NCBI RefSeq assembly: GCF_040560245.1
Contig: NZ_JAKMWP010000001.1
Origin: Morganella sibonii
GTDB taxonomy: Bacteria > Pseudomonadota > Gammaproteobacteria > Enterobacterales > Enterobacteriaceae
Strand: one strand, 5' to 3'
Length of the DNA: 64,000 nt
Shown: in pieces, positions 42,557 through 51,628 of the stretch
Position numbering within the stretch: the stretch's first letter is position 1
Layout of the letters: every line of letters starts with the position of its first letter
Position numbers and translations under genes: made by a program
Notes under the pieces: generated by a model
Seen by the model: only the letters and a program-made list of their open reading frames with translations
Databases searched by the model: none
What the model was told of the DNA's origin: nothing

Positions 42557-42668
42557 AGTCTGTTTTTCACTGATGTTGCATTTATGTCGCAAATAATTCC
42601 TAGTTTACACTTTTCAGTGAAAATTGTGCCCCTCATTTACGATTTTTACGGGGCAGATCGAGATATGG

Positions 42669-42677
42669 TGATATACT
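42669..42677 (+). promoter_or_regulatory. Extended -10 promoter element of thiI
   Basis: TGATATACT: an extended -10 (TG, then TATACT) about 90 bp before the thiI start. No convincing -35, which is normal for extended -10 promoters. The 212-bp gap is shared with the divergent xseB. Confidence 0.4.
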
Positions 42678-42768
42678 GCCGCCTTTCAATTTCATCAACG
42701 GGGATTGCCGCTGCCCGACACCGGCTGCTCCGTCCTTTGCAAATCAAGCCGATAGCCAGTAAACCGTT

Positions 42769-44217
42769 ATGAAGTTTATCATTAAATTATTTCCTGAAAT
42801 TACCATCAAAAGCCAGAGTGTCCGCCTGCGCTTTATTAAAATTCTGACCAGCAATATCCGTAATGTGCTTAAAGATCTGGCCGAAGACGTGGCGGTTGTC
42901 CGTCACTGGGACTATCTTGAAGTCCGCGTGAAGAAAGAAGAGCTTGGTGAGGGCGTGGCTGACCGCCTGACCCGTATTCCCGGCATTCACCATATTTTAC
43001 AGGTGGAAGAGCGCGCATTTACCGATCTGCACAATATCTATGAGCAGACATTTGAGATGTATGCCGCGTCACTGGAAAACAAAACCTTTTGTGTCCGCGC
43101 CAAACGCCGCGGCAAGCATCCGTTCAGCTCCATCGAGCTGGAGCGCTATGTCGGCGGCGGCCTGAACCAGCATATTCCGTCTGCGAAGGTAAAACTGACG
43201 CATCCGGATGTGACGGTGAACCTGGAAGTGGAAGATGACAAACTGATCCTTGTGGTGCGTCGTCTGGAAGGGATCGGCGGTTTCCCGATCGGAACTCAGG
43301 AAGATGTGTTATCTCTGATCTCCGGCGGATTTGACTCCGGCGTGTCCAGCTATATGCTGATGCGCCGCGGCTGCCGCGTTCATTACTGCTTCTTTAATTT
43401 AGGCGGTGCGGCACATGAAATCGGTGTGAAACAGGTGGCGCATTACCTGTGGAACCGCTTCGGCAGTTCGCACAAAGTCCGTTTTGTCGCTGTGAATTTT
43501 GAGCCGGTTGTGGCTGAAATTCTGGAAAAAGTGGATGACGGCCAGATGGGCGTGGTGCTCAAGCGGATGATGGTCCGTGCGGCATCCCGTGTGGCGGAAC
43601 GTTACGGCGTACAGGCGATTGTAACCGGCGAAGCGCTGGGACAGGTATCCAGCCAGACGCTGACCAACCTGCGTATGATCGACAATGCCACTGATACGCT
43701 GGTACTGCGTCCGCTGATCTCACATGACAAAGAAACCATTATCAATCTTGCCCGTCAGATCGGTACTGAAGATTTTGCCCGTACCATGCCGGAATTCTGT
43801 GGTGTGATCTCAAAAAATCCGACTGTGAAAGCCGTCAAAGAGAAAATCGAAGCCGAAGAAGAGAAATTCGACTTCGCCATTCTGGATGATGTGGTGCTCA
43901 ACGCGCAGAACATGGATATCCGTGTGATCGCGCAGCAAAGTGAACAGCAGGTAACAGAAGTGGAGATGGTGTCTGAGCTGTCTGCCACGGACGTGGTACT
44001 GGATATCCGTTCGCCGGATGAACAGGAATCGCATCCGCTGAAAATTGAGGGAACTGAAGTGCGCACACTGCCGTTCTACAAACTCAGCACGCAGTTCGGT
44101 GATTTACCGGCGGAGACCACCTATTTGCTTTATTGCGATCGCGGAGTGATGAGCCGTCTGCAGGCGCTTTACCTGGCAGAGCAGGGCTATACCAATGTGA
44201 AGGTGTATCGTCCCTGA
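42769..44217 (+). CDS. thiI: tRNA 4-thiouridine synthase / thiamine thiazole sulfurtransferase
   Basis: Transfers sulfur from IscS to uridine 8 of tRNA and to the ThiS carrier for thiazole. It has 482 aa, as in E. coli. There is an N-terminal ferredoxin-like and THUMP domain, a PP-loop SGGFDSGVSSYM for ATP, a central cysteine in MPEFCGV (about 344) and a C-terminal rhodanese domain with the persulfide cysteine C456 in YCDRG. It is divergent from xseB, as in E. coli. Confidence 0.98.
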   Translation: MKFIIKLFPEITIKSQSVRLRFIKILTSNIRNVLKDLAEDVAVVRHWDYLEVRVKKEELGEGVADRLTRIPGIHHILQVEERAFTDLHNIYEQTFEMYAASLENKTFCVRAKRRGKHPFSSIELERYVGGGLNQHIPSAKVKLTHPDVTVNLEVEDDKLILVVRRLEGIGGFPIGTQEDVLSLISGGFDSGVSSYMLMRRGCRVHYCFFNLGGAAHEIGVKQVAHYLWNRFGSSHKVRFVAVNFEPVVAEILEKVDDGQMGVVLKRMMVRAASRVAERYGVQAIVTGEALGQVSSQTLTNLRMIDNATDTLVLRPLISHDKETIINLARQIGTEDFARTMPEFCGVISKNPTVKAVKEKIEAEEEKFDFAILDDVVLNAQNMDIRVIAQQSEQQVTEVEMVSELSATDVVLDIRSPDEQESHPLKIEGTEVRTLPFYKLSTQFGDLPAETTYLLYCDRGVMSRLQALYLAEQGYTNVKVYRP

Positions 44218-44241
44218 GCCGTGACATAATCATTGTCTCTG

Positions 44242-44273
44242 AACCCCGTCTCTGCTGAGCCGGGGTTTTTTAT
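44242..44273 (+). terminator. Terminator after thiI
   Basis: AACCCCG/CGGGGTT stem with a 12-base loop and T tail. Confidence 0.8.
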
Positions 44274-44361
44274 TATTTTTTCAGAGTCTGAGGGGTATCG
44301 TTGTGTCAGCACGGGCACTATGCTGTCCGGCAGCAATATCCATTACTGACGGGGTTTCAGA

Positions 44362-46074
44362 ATGAAAAACAGTACGGTCCCGGTATCGGCAAGCCGTTTT
44401 GTCTATTTTATTGTTATTGTGGTGGCGCTCCTTCAGGGGCTTACACTGAATGCAACATCCGATTATCTGATCCGCAGTTCATGGCAGTTGCCGGGATCAC
44501 TGGTCTGGCTGCCGATGCTGCTGGCGCTGTTTGTGCCGACGGTATTCAGTTATCTGAGCAGCCGGTTTTCCTCTGCGGCTCTTTGGACAGGGCTGGTTCT
44601 GACGGCAGCTCTCTGTGTCTGGATGAATTACTGGTATCTGAGTGAGGCAACGGCGGGCCACACCCGTGAGCTTTCTTCGCTTATTCCTCTGCTGGTATTG
44701 CTGTTCTGGCTGATTCTGCCGTGGTTTCAGCTGTGGCAGTCATCCGGCTCACGGAATCCGGATTATGCGCTGCTGACGGAACAGTATGTCAGAAACACCG
44801 TGCTGGGTGCGCTGGCAGGGCTTATCGGTCTGCTGGTGATGGGCATGCTGCATCTGGCGGTCTATCTGTTCCGGATTGTGAACCTGGAGTTTCTCAGCGG
44901 GTGGCTGGATGATTCTCTGTATTACTGGATCAGTTTTTGTCTCGGGTTTAACGTCAGTCTGGTATTTGTCCGGTCGGTCTTTTCTTTCAGCACCGGAAAA
45001 ATCGCCGGCTATGTGGCGCGGGTGCTGTTGCCGCTGCTGACGGTTATCGGTGTGATTGCCGCCGGCGGATTGCTGTTATCCGTGGTGACCGGCGTCCGTG
45101 TCAGCGGGCTGGGCTCATTCACCATGATTTGGTTTGTCGCGCTGAACATCATTCTGCTGAATCTGGTTTACGGCAATGAGTGCGTCCCGCGCTTCCGCTC
45201 CTGGCTCAGCGCGCTGGTGCTGGCCGGTGTGCTGCTGCTGAACGTTTTTTCGCTGTCGTCGGTTTACGGCATTCTGGTGCGTGTTAATCAATACAGCTGG
45301 AGTATGGATCGGTTATACGGATTCAGTATCGCGCTGTTTCTGGCCGTGGTCGTGCTGGCGTACAGCGTGGCACTGTTATGGAAACGCAGCGGATGGGTGG
45401 TGTTGCTCGGGCCGGTCAACAAGGCCGGATTACTGGCGCTGATGGCGGTTATTCTGGTGATCAGCAGTCCGCTGGCAGATTTTAAACAGATCACGGCAAA
45501 CAGCATTCTGGCCGGTATTGAAAAGGGCAGAATCAAAGTCACCTCTGATATCCGCTATACCCTGGAAGGTCTGGGGAAACGGGGAGAGGCGGTACTCACC
45601 GTGCTGAATGACAACCCGGAATACCGTAAAGCACTGACCTACTCCTCTTATGATCAGGATAACCGCCGGACACTGCAGGAGGTGCTGCTCACAGTACCGG
45701 GCAGCCCGGAATTACCGGAATCCTGGTGGGAGGGAAAACCGGATGTTACCCGCAGCTGGTTCTGCACGGAAACCTCCGCGAACGGGGAGTGTCTCGGATT
45801 TATGGCGGATGCGGACGGAGACGGACAGGATGAGGCTGTGGTCTGTATTACCGGTTACTCCGATACATCGCTGTATTGTCAGATCTGGCAGCAGACCACT
45901 GAAGCTGCTGAGGGAGAGCCGGATAAGCTGGTCTGGACAGAGAGCGATTATCAGGATATTCAGTATGCCTCTGAAGCCGATCAGCAGGCGGCATGGGCGG
46001 CACTGAAGGCGGGACATTACTTGCTGAAACCCAAAAAATGGATGATGGTGACACCGGAACCGCCGGTACAGTAA
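44362..46074 (+). CDS. DUF4153 domain membrane protein
   Basis: A 570-residue protein of unknown function. About ten hydrophobic spans fill the first 385 residues, in a pattern I associate with DUF4153 proteins (for example YHTERSL-type segments LLTEQYVRNTVLG and VNQYSWSMDRLYGFSIAL). The last 180 residues are soluble and probably on the outside. They include DADGDGQDEAVVC, which has the D-x-D-x-D-G spacing of a calcium-binding loop, and paired cysteines. It has its own terminator and lies between thiI and yajL, where E. coli has no such gene. No function is proposed. Confidence 0.8.
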   Translation: MKNSTVPVSASRFVYFIVIVVALLQGLTLNATSDYLIRSSWQLPGSLVWLPMLLALFVPTVFSYLSSRFSSAALWTGLVLTAALCVWMNYWYLSEATAGHTRELSSLIPLLVLLFWLILPWFQLWQSSGSRNPDYALLTEQYVRNTVLGALAGLIGLLVMGMLHLAVYLFRIVNLEFLSGWLDDSLYYWISFCLGFNVSLVFVRSVFSFSTGKIAGYVARVLLPLLTVIGVIAAGGLLLSVVTGVRVSGLGSFTMIWFVALNIILLNLVYGNECVPRFRSWLSALVLAGVLLLNVFSLSSVYGILVRVNQYSWSMDRLYGFSIALFLAVVVLAYSVALLWKRSGWVVLLGPVNKAGLLALMAVILVISSPLADFKQITANSILAGIEKGRIKVTSDIRYTLEGLGKRGEAVLTVLNDNPEYRKALTYSSYDQDNRRTLQEVLLTVPGSPELPESWWEGKPDVTRSWFCTETSANGECLGFMADADGDGQDEAVVCITGYSDTSLYCQIWQQTTEAAEGEPDKLVWTESDYQDIQYASEADQQAAWAALKAGHYLLKPKKWMMVTPEPPVQ

Positions 46075-46098
46075 AAAACCTGTTTTACAGTAATCTCA

Positions 46099-46133
46099 AA
46101 CGCCCGGTATCATAAACAGCCGGGCGTTTTTTT
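46099..46133. terminator. Terminator between the DUF4153 gene and yajL
   Basis: AACGCCCGG/CCGGGCGTT stem with a 12-base loop followed by T on the plus strand. It also overlaps the yajL stop. Confidence 0.85.
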
Positions 46134-46752
46134 ATTTGTTGTCCGCCAGTGTGCGGTAAGGGGTATCCTGATAATCCCAGATCCCCGGCGGCAGCACTAA
46201 TTCAGCCGCCACTTTCGCGGCAGTTTCCTGCCCGCACAGGCGTTCAGTCAGGCGCAGAGCAAAATCGATAGCGGTAGCCGGACCCTGACTGGTCAGTAAA
46301 TTAACGCGCTCATCAAAATATACCCGCTGATTCACCCACTGTTTTGCCGGTATTTTATCTTCCAGCGCCGGATAACCGGTCATATTGCCAAGCGGGAACA
46401 GATTGTGGCTCACCAGAATAACGGACGGTGCCGCGCAGATAGCCGCAACAATGTGTCCGTCACAATGCATGCGGCGGATTTTTTCGATCACCAGCGGGCT
46501 GTCACGCAGATTTTCCGCACCTTTCAGGCCGCCCGGCAGCACAATGGCGTCAAACGGAGTATCCGCCACCCGTACCAGCGGCATGTCGGCCATAATCCGG
46601 ATCCCGCGCGAACCGGTGATCAGACAGCCGCCGTCATCATTGGCACTGGCGAGTGTGACAGTGATACCGGCACGCACCAGGAGATCTGCGGTGGTGACGG
46701 CTTCGGTTTCTTCGCAGCCGTCAGCGAGACAAATGAGAACTGAAGGGGGCAT
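46132..46752 (-). CDS. yajL: DJ-1/PfpI family protein YajL
   Basis: A DJ-1 superfamily protein implicated in oxidative-stress protection and repair of damaged thiols or glycated targets. It has 206 aa from MPPSVLICLADGCEETEA (E. coli 196). The nucleophilic cysteine is C106 in AAICAAPS, with the conserved glutamate in EETEA and the VLPGG loop. It is longer at the C-terminus than the E. coli protein. Its start overlaps the end of panE by 32 bp. Confidence 0.95.
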   Translation of the reverse strand: MPPSVLICLADGCEETEAVTTADLLVRAGITVTLASANDDGGCLITGSRGIRIMADMPLVRVADTPFDAIVLPGGLKGAENLRDSPLVIEKIRRMHCDGHIVAAICAAPSVILVSHNLFPLGNMTGYPALEDKIPAKQWVNQRVYFDERVNLLTSQGPATAIDFALRLTERLCGQETAAKVAAELVLPPGIWDYQDTPYRTLADNK

Positions 46753-47623
46753 TTTGTTCCTCTTTTTGTTTGACGAGGCTGTAAACGTGAATATGTTCCG
46801 GCAGCAAAATCCCGTGATAGCGGGCTCGTTGCAGCAGATAGCCGGTAATGTAATCAATCTCGGTATAACGACCGTAAAGAATATCCCGGCGCATAGACGA
46901 GCTGTGATCGGCGGTTTTTTCAATCACATGAAGAATGTATTCATAGATATCATCACCGTCTGTATGAATACCTTCACGCAGCATCACTTCCGCAACTTCA
47001 TCACACAGCACCCGGATTTGCGGCAGGTGTGACATCAGTTCACCGTTTTTACAGTCGTAGATAACGGTCAGCGGGGAGATAACACAGTTCACGGCCAGTT
47101 TTTGCCAGCAGGCAGCATCGATTTCATCATGCCAGGCCACATCCGGCAGGGCATCGTGCAGAATATCGGCCAGATGACCATAATGACGGGCACGTTCATT
47201 CACCGGGCCTATGTGTGTCAGTCCGCGGCGGCTGTGATGCAGCAGTCCGTCTTCTTCAAATGCAGCGTGGGAAGTGATGCCGGTCAGCAGCGGGTTCGGG
47301 CAGCGGGATAACTCACGCGCCACGCCCATACCATTGTGCAGCAGCAGTACCGGACAGGATTCCGGGATTTTCGGCAGTAATTGATTAACGGCTTCGGAGG
47401 TTTGCCAGGCTTTCAGGCAAACCAGCAGTAATTCGGTTTGCGCAAGGAATTCCGGATCATTTGTGGTAAATTGCCCGTAAAACGGCTCTCCGTTCAGAGA
47501 ATCAATATTTACATTCAGGTAAGGCTCGGGAATACGCATCCATCCCTGCACCTCATGACTGCCTGACAGTGCAGCGAGCCAGAGTTTCCCGATTGCGCCG
47601 CAACCCAGTACTGTTATTTTCAT
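46721..47623 (-). CDS. panE: 2-dehydropantoate 2-reductase
   Basis: Reduces ketopantoate to pantoate with NADPH in coenzyme A synthesis. It has 300 aa from MKITVLGCGAIGKLW, the Rossmann GxGxxG start; 23 upstream in-frame residues are not conserved. The catalytic lysine and glutamate regions (WQKLAVNCVISPLTVIY and RDILYGRYTEIDYITGYLL) are visible. It is coupled to yajL and divergent from yajQ, as in E. coli. Confidence 0.96.
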   Translation of the reverse strand: MKITVLGCGAIGKLWLAALSGSHEVQGWMRIPEPYLNVNIDSLNGEPFYGQFTTNDPEFLAQTELLLVCLKAWQTSEAVNQLLPKIPESCPVLLLHNGMGVARELSRCPNPLLTGITSHAAFEEDGLLHHSRRGLTHIGPVNERARHYGHLADILHDALPDVAWHDEIDAACWQKLAVNCVISPLTVIYDCKNGELMSHLPQIRVLCDEVAEVMLREGIHTDGDDIYEYILHVIEKTADHSSSMRRDILYGRYTEIDYITGYLLQRARYHGILLPEHIHVYSLVKQKEEQNAPFSSHLSR

Positions 47624-47781
47624 AAGGACTCCGGACAGCGAAAAAGATGTGAGCAATATCACTGAATAGTACCACTTTTTGTCCGTTTGCACCTTAGTAA
47701 ATATAGCGGGAAATATAGTGCTTTTGTTGGTCTGATAAACCCGGTATCATGCCGGTCAGTTGAATATAGGGAGGTCTTCCG

Positions 47782-48273
47782 ATGCCATCATTTGATATTG
47801 TTTCTGAAGTTGAATTACATGAAGTGCGCAATGCCGTGGAAAACGCACAGCGTGAAGTGACCAGTCGCTGGGATTTCCGCAATATTACCGCCACGATTGA
47901 GCTCAATGAAAAAAATAACAGTGTTAAGATGACCAGTGAATCTGATTTCCAGGTCAATCAGCTGGTCGATATTATGCGGGAAAAACTGGCGAAACGCGGA
48001 ATTGACGGCGCGTCTCTGACCGTTCCGGATGAGATTGTTCACAGCGGCAAGCTGTACAGTGTTGAGGCAACGCTGTTACAGGGGATCGACAGTGCGCTGG
48101 CGAAAAAAATCGTCAAGCTGATCAAAGACAGCAAACTGAAAGTACAGACACAGATTCAGGGAGAAGAGGTTCGTGTGACCGGCAAATCCCGTGATGATTT
48201 ACAGTCTGTTATGGCACTGGTTCGCAACGGGAAGCTGGGGCAGCCTTTCCAGTTCAAAAACTTCCGCGACTGA
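47782..48273 (+). CDS. yajQ: Nucleotide-binding protein YajQ
   Basis: A 163-residue protein of the YajQ family, whose members bind nucleotides (cyclic-di-GMP in Xanthomonas) and RNA. It matches E. coli YajQ throughout: MPSFDIVSEVELHEVRNAVENA, SRWDFRN, the KRGID segment, and the ending GQPFQFKNFRD. A GGAGG ribosome site precedes it. The physiological role in enterics is not settled. Confidence 0.96.
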   Translation: MPSFDIVSEVELHEVRNAVENAQREVTSRWDFRNITATIELNEKNNSVKMTSESDFQVNQLVDIMREKLAKRGIDGASLTVPDEIVHSGKLYSVEATLLQGIDSALAKKIVKLIKDSKLKVQTQIQGEEVRVTGKSRDDLQSVMALVRNGKLGQPFQFKNFRD

Positions 48274-48280
48274 GTGTTAT

Positions 48281-48309
48281 CCGGCAACCCGCATCAGCAT
48301 GGTTGCCGG
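48281..48309. terminator. Hairpin between convergent yajQ and yajR
   Basis: A perfect CCGGCAACC/GGTTGCCGG stem around an 11-base loop in the 42-bp gap. There is no T run, so termination would be weak or Rho-assisted. Confidence 0.5.
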
Positions 48310-48315
48310 TTCCTG

Positions 48316-49677
48316 TCAGCTCTGTAAAACGGCTTCGAGTTGTTTGCGGTTTGACAGTTTGGTATCTGTTTTCACATACACCGCCTGTTCCTGCGCAATA
48401 ATCACCACATCACACACACCCGGCTGTTCACGTAATTTCACAGCAATATCCGGATGATTTACGTCATTTTCCGGCAATTCCAGACGCAGACTGCTGACAT
48501 ACGGCGGCTGACGCAGTGTCAGGCTGACAGCCAGCCAGATAAGTGTCAGTACCAGACCACCACCGAAAACGGCCAGTGCGCCATTAATGCTGTAGAGCAG
48601 GCCGCCGAGACTGCCGCCCAGCGCCACGCCGATAAACTGGCTGGTGGAGTAGATCCCCATCGCTGTCCCTTTGTAGCCCGCCGGTGCTTCTTTGCTGATC
48701 AGTGACGGCAGAATCGCTTCCATCACATTGAACGCAATAAAGAAGATCTGCAATCCGCCGTACAGCAGCCAGAGGTTTTTACCTGCCAGCAGGAATAATA
48801 TTTCTGCCAGCGCCATCATGATTACGCAACTGACAAAAACCTGCTTCATTTTGCGGTATTTTTCCGCATAAATAATAAACGGCAGCACAGACACGAAGGC
48901 TATCAGCATCGTGTACAGATACGCTTTCCAGTGGGACTCCCGCGCCAGCCCGGCATCACTCATCACCAGAGGAAGGGCGACAAAGGTCGCCATCAGCAGA
49001 GTGTGCAGTGCGAGGATACCGAAATTCAGCCGCGCGAGCTGTTTATCCATCAGAACCTGTTTAATCGCGCCTTTTACCACGGCGGTTTCCCGGTTCTGCC
49101 GGTGCTCTTTATTGTCCGGCACGACATACAGCGTGACGAGGATACCGAGAAACGCGAGCAGGGCAATGCCCCAGAACAGGCCGGACAGGCCGATGATATC
49201 CGCCAGCACCGGTCCGAGTACCAGGGCGACCGCAAAGGTGATCCCGATGCTGATCCCGATAAAGGCCATCGCTTTGGTACGGTTCTGTTCACGGGTGGTA
49301 TCGGACAGTAATGCCATGACAGCGGCAGAGATCGCGCCTGCCCCCTGGAGCGCCCGTCCGGCAATCACGCCGTAAATAGAGTGGCTGAGCGCGGCAACAA
49401 TACTGCCCGCCATAAAGATAATCAGCCCGCCGATAATCAGCGGTTTACGGCCGATTTTGTCAGAAAGCAAGCCGAAGGGGATCTGGAAGATGGCCTGTGT
49501 CAGGCCGTAGACGCCGATGGCAAAACCGATCAGGGTGCTGGTGGCGTCTTTAAAATCGAGTCCGAATGTGGTGATAACGGGTAATACCATGAACATGCCG
49601 AGCATGCGCAGAGAAAATACCGAGCCTAAGCCCCAGGTCGCGCGACGCTCAACCGGAGTCATTTTATTATCGTTCAT
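48316..49677 (-). CDS. yajR: MFS transporter YajR
   Basis: A 453-residue major facilitator with 12 hydrophobic spans plus a soluble C-terminal ferredoxin-like (YAM) domain, as in E. coli YajR, a probable proton-driven drug or metabolite exporter. Visible: the RMLGMFMVLPV start, motif A GLLSDKIGRKPLI, GRALQGAGAISAAVMALLSD, and the LPSLISKEAPAGYKGTAMGIYSTSQF segment. The YAM domain occupies about 385-453. It is downstream of the cyo operon on the same strand, behind a terminator. The substrate is unknown. Confidence 0.95.
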   Translation of the reverse strand: MNDNKMTPVERRATWGLGSVFSLRMLGMFMVLPVITTFGLDFKDATSTLIGFAIGVYGLTQAIFQIPFGLLSDKIGRKPLIIGGLIIFMAGSIVAALSHSIYGVIAGRALQGAGAISAAVMALLSDTTREQNRTKAMAFIGISIGITFAVALVLGPVLADIIGLSGLFWGIALLAFLGILVTLYVVPDNKEHRQNRETAVVKGAIKQVLMDKQLARLNFGILALHTLLMATFVALPLVMSDAGLARESHWKAYLYTMLIAFVSVLPFIIYAEKYRKMKQVFVSCVIMMALAEILFLLAGKNLWLLYGGLQIFFIAFNVMEAILPSLISKEAPAGYKGTAMGIYSTSQFIGVALGGSLGGLLYSINGALAVFGGGLVLTLIWLAVSLTLRQPPYVSSLRLELPENDVNHPDIAVKLREQPGVCDVVIIAQEQAVYVKTDTKLSNRKQLEAVLQS

Positions 49678-49738
49678 GGGATAACCTCAAAAAAACAGAC
49701 ACCACATTCTAATGAGATTTGTGGTTTTTACTAAACAC

Positions 49739-49765
49739 AAAATGGCAGGGAAGCCCTGCCATTTT
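49739..49765 (-). terminator. Terminator of the cyoABCDE operon
   Basis: A perfect 12-bp AAAATGGCAGGG/CCCTGCCATTTT stem with a three-base loop; the T run on the minus strand is part of the stem and its flank. Confidence 0.85.
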
Positions 49766-49785
49766 GTTATTACAGAAAGTGTGTG

Positions 49786-50670
49786 TTAACGGCTGTAGGC
49801 CAGCAGAACATCGCCGGAGACGCTTGGGTCAACAGACATCATCACACTGAGTGATGTGATAGCGACAATGGAGAACACGAACAACTTACGTGCCCAGAGG
49901 CGATCGTTCGTTGTTTTATAGCCCGATAATGCCATGCCGAGCCACCAGACACTGACTGCCGCTGCGACAATCAGGTACTTATATCCCGCATACCCGCTGA
50001 TGGCGAGCATCAGTGTGGCAAACATAAAGGCGATGATGTACAGGATAATGTGGTTTTTCGCCACAGAAATACCTTTAATCACCGGCAGTACAGGGATATT
50101 GGCCGCCTGGTAATCTTTGAAACGGAAGATGGCAATCGCGTAGGAGTGCGGCATCTGCCATAAACTGAAGATTAACAGCAGGATCAGTGCGCCGGTATCA
50201 AACTGGCCGGTCACTGCGCAGTAGCCGATAACCGGCGGAGCGGCACCGGACAGGCTGCCGACCAGTGTGCCGTAGACTGATTTGCGTTTCATGTACAGGC
50301 TGTAAACCCCGACATAAACCACAAAGCCGACAACAGCAATCAGCATTGCCACCACATTGGCTGCCACTAACAGCAGCACTATGCCGGCAATACCCAGCAC
50401 AGAGGCATAAACCAGACTGATTTTCGGGTCAATAAGCCCTCTTACCAGAGGGCGGTTTTTCGTGCGTTCCATGACGGAGTCGATGTCGCGGTCGATGTAA
50501 TTGTTAAAAACACAACCGGAGGCCACGACCAGCGAGACACCGAGCAATGTCGCAATGAACAGGGGGTAATCAATGTCACCTTTGGAGGCGAGCAGGAATC
50601 CCCCGACCACAGAAATTAAATTTCCGAAAATAATTCCCGGTTTGGTCACTTGCAGGTATTGCTTCATCAT
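49786..50670 (-). CDS. cyoE: Protoheme IX farnesyltransferase (heme O synthase)
   Basis: Farnesylates heme B to heme O for the high-spin site of cytochrome bo3. It has 294 aa and is a UbiA-type membrane prenyltransferase with QVTKPGIIFGNLIS, the aspartate-rich NNYIDRDIDSVMERTKNRPL and GYCAVTG motifs. It is the last gene of cyoABCDE, 11 bp after cyoD. Its substrate farnesyl diphosphate comes from IspA. Confidence 0.98.
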   Translation of the reverse strand: MMKQYLQVTKPGIIFGNLISVVGGFLLASKGDIDYPLFIATLLGVSLVVASGCVFNNYIDRDIDSVMERTKNRPLVRGLIDPKISLVYASVLGIAGIVLLLVAANVVAMLIAVVGFVVYVGVYSLYMKRKSVYGTLVGSLSGAAPPVIGYCAVTGQFDTGALILLLIFSLWQMPHSYAIAIFRFKDYQAANIPVLPVIKGISVAKNHIILYIIAFMFATLMLAISGYAGYKYLIVAAAVSVWWLGMALSGYKTTNDRLWARKLFVFSIVAITSLSVMMSVDPSVSGDVLLAYSR

Positions 50671-50681
50671 ATCGGCAACTC

Positions 50682-51014
50682 TTAATCAACCATCATATTG
50701 ATGTTCAGGTTGTACATAATCCACAGTGAACCCACGACCACGATACCGATAATGAGGAGCGTAAACAGGAACGCAATCAGGTTCCAGCGCTCTTCAGACG
50801 CGGTATTCATGTGCAGGAAGCACACCAGGTGAACAAGAATCTGAACAACAGCAGTAATCACAACAGTCGCCAGCAGTACAGACGTTGAGGCGGTTCCCTC
50901 AATCACCATATAGAACGGGATGACTGTCAGAATGACCGACAATATAAAGCCGATCAGATAGGTTTTCACACTACCGTGGCCTGCCCCGGTACCGGCTGTA
51001 TTTGAATGACTCAT
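50682..51014 (-). CDS. cyoD: Cytochrome bo3 ubiquinol oxidase subunit IV
   Basis: A small membrane subunit of the terminal oxidase, thought to aid assembly around copper B. It has 110 aa from MSHSNTAG (E. coli 109), with three hydrophobic spans and the QILVHLVCFLHMN segment. Its start codon overlaps the stop of cyoC. Confidence 0.97.
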   Translation of the reverse strand: MSHSNTAGTGAGHGSVKTYLIGFILSVILTVIPFYMVIEGTASTSVLLATVVITAVVQILVHLVCFLHMNTASEERWNLIAFLFTLLIIGIVVVGSLWIMYNLNINMMVD

Positions 51015-51628
51015 TACAGTGCCCCCAACAGATAAACAACGGTGAACACACAAATCCAGACCACGTCCAGGAAATGCCAGAACAGGCTTAAGCAGTTCAG
51101 ACGGGTTTTATTCACCTCGGTCAGGCCGCGGCGGCTGGTCTGGATGATCATGATAATGATCCAGATAAGGCCGGCAGTGACGTGAAGACCGTGTGTTGCC
51201 ACCAGGGTGAAGAAACCGGACAGGAAGCCGCTGCGATCCGGGCCGTAACCTTCGCTGATTAATTCATGGAATTCGTAAATTTCCATCGCCACGAAGCCGA
51301 GGCCGAACAGGAATGTCACAAATAACCACAGATTAACCTGACCCACCTGATTGCGGTTCATTGCCAGCATGGCAAAGCCGTAGGTGATACTGCTGAATAA
51401 CAGCAGGAAGGTTTCCACCAGTACAAATTGTAAATTAAAGATTTCTTTGCCGGACGGTCCGCCGGCGGTGCCGTCTTTCAGCACCACATAAATGGCGAAC
51501 AGACTCGCAAACAGAATCAGGTCACTCATCAGGTAGACCCAGAATCCGAAGACCTTGGTCGCACCTGCATCGTGATGCCCATGATTATCATGGGCGTTAT
51601 TATGTTGAGTCAGGGTATTAGTTGACAT
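51014..51628 (-). CDS. cyoC: Cytochrome bo3 ubiquinol oxidase subunit III
   Basis: A five-helix membrane subunit of the heme-copper oxidase. It has 204 aa, as in E. coli. The N-terminal tail is rich in His/Asn. Conserved segments include GFWVYLMSDLILFASLFA and THGLHVTAGLIW. Its start overlaps the end of cyoB, showing translational coupling. Confidence 0.97.
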   Translation of the reverse strand: MSTNTLTQHNNAHDNHGHHDAGATKVFGFWVYLMSDLILFASLFAIYVVLKDGTAGGPSGKEIFNLQFVLVETFLLLFSSITYGFAMLAMNRNQVGQVNLWLFVTFLFGLGFVAMEIYEFHELISEGYGPDRSGFLSGFFTLVATHGLHVTAGLIWIIIMIIQTSRRGLTEVNKTRLNCLSLFWHFLDVVWICVFTVVYLLGAL

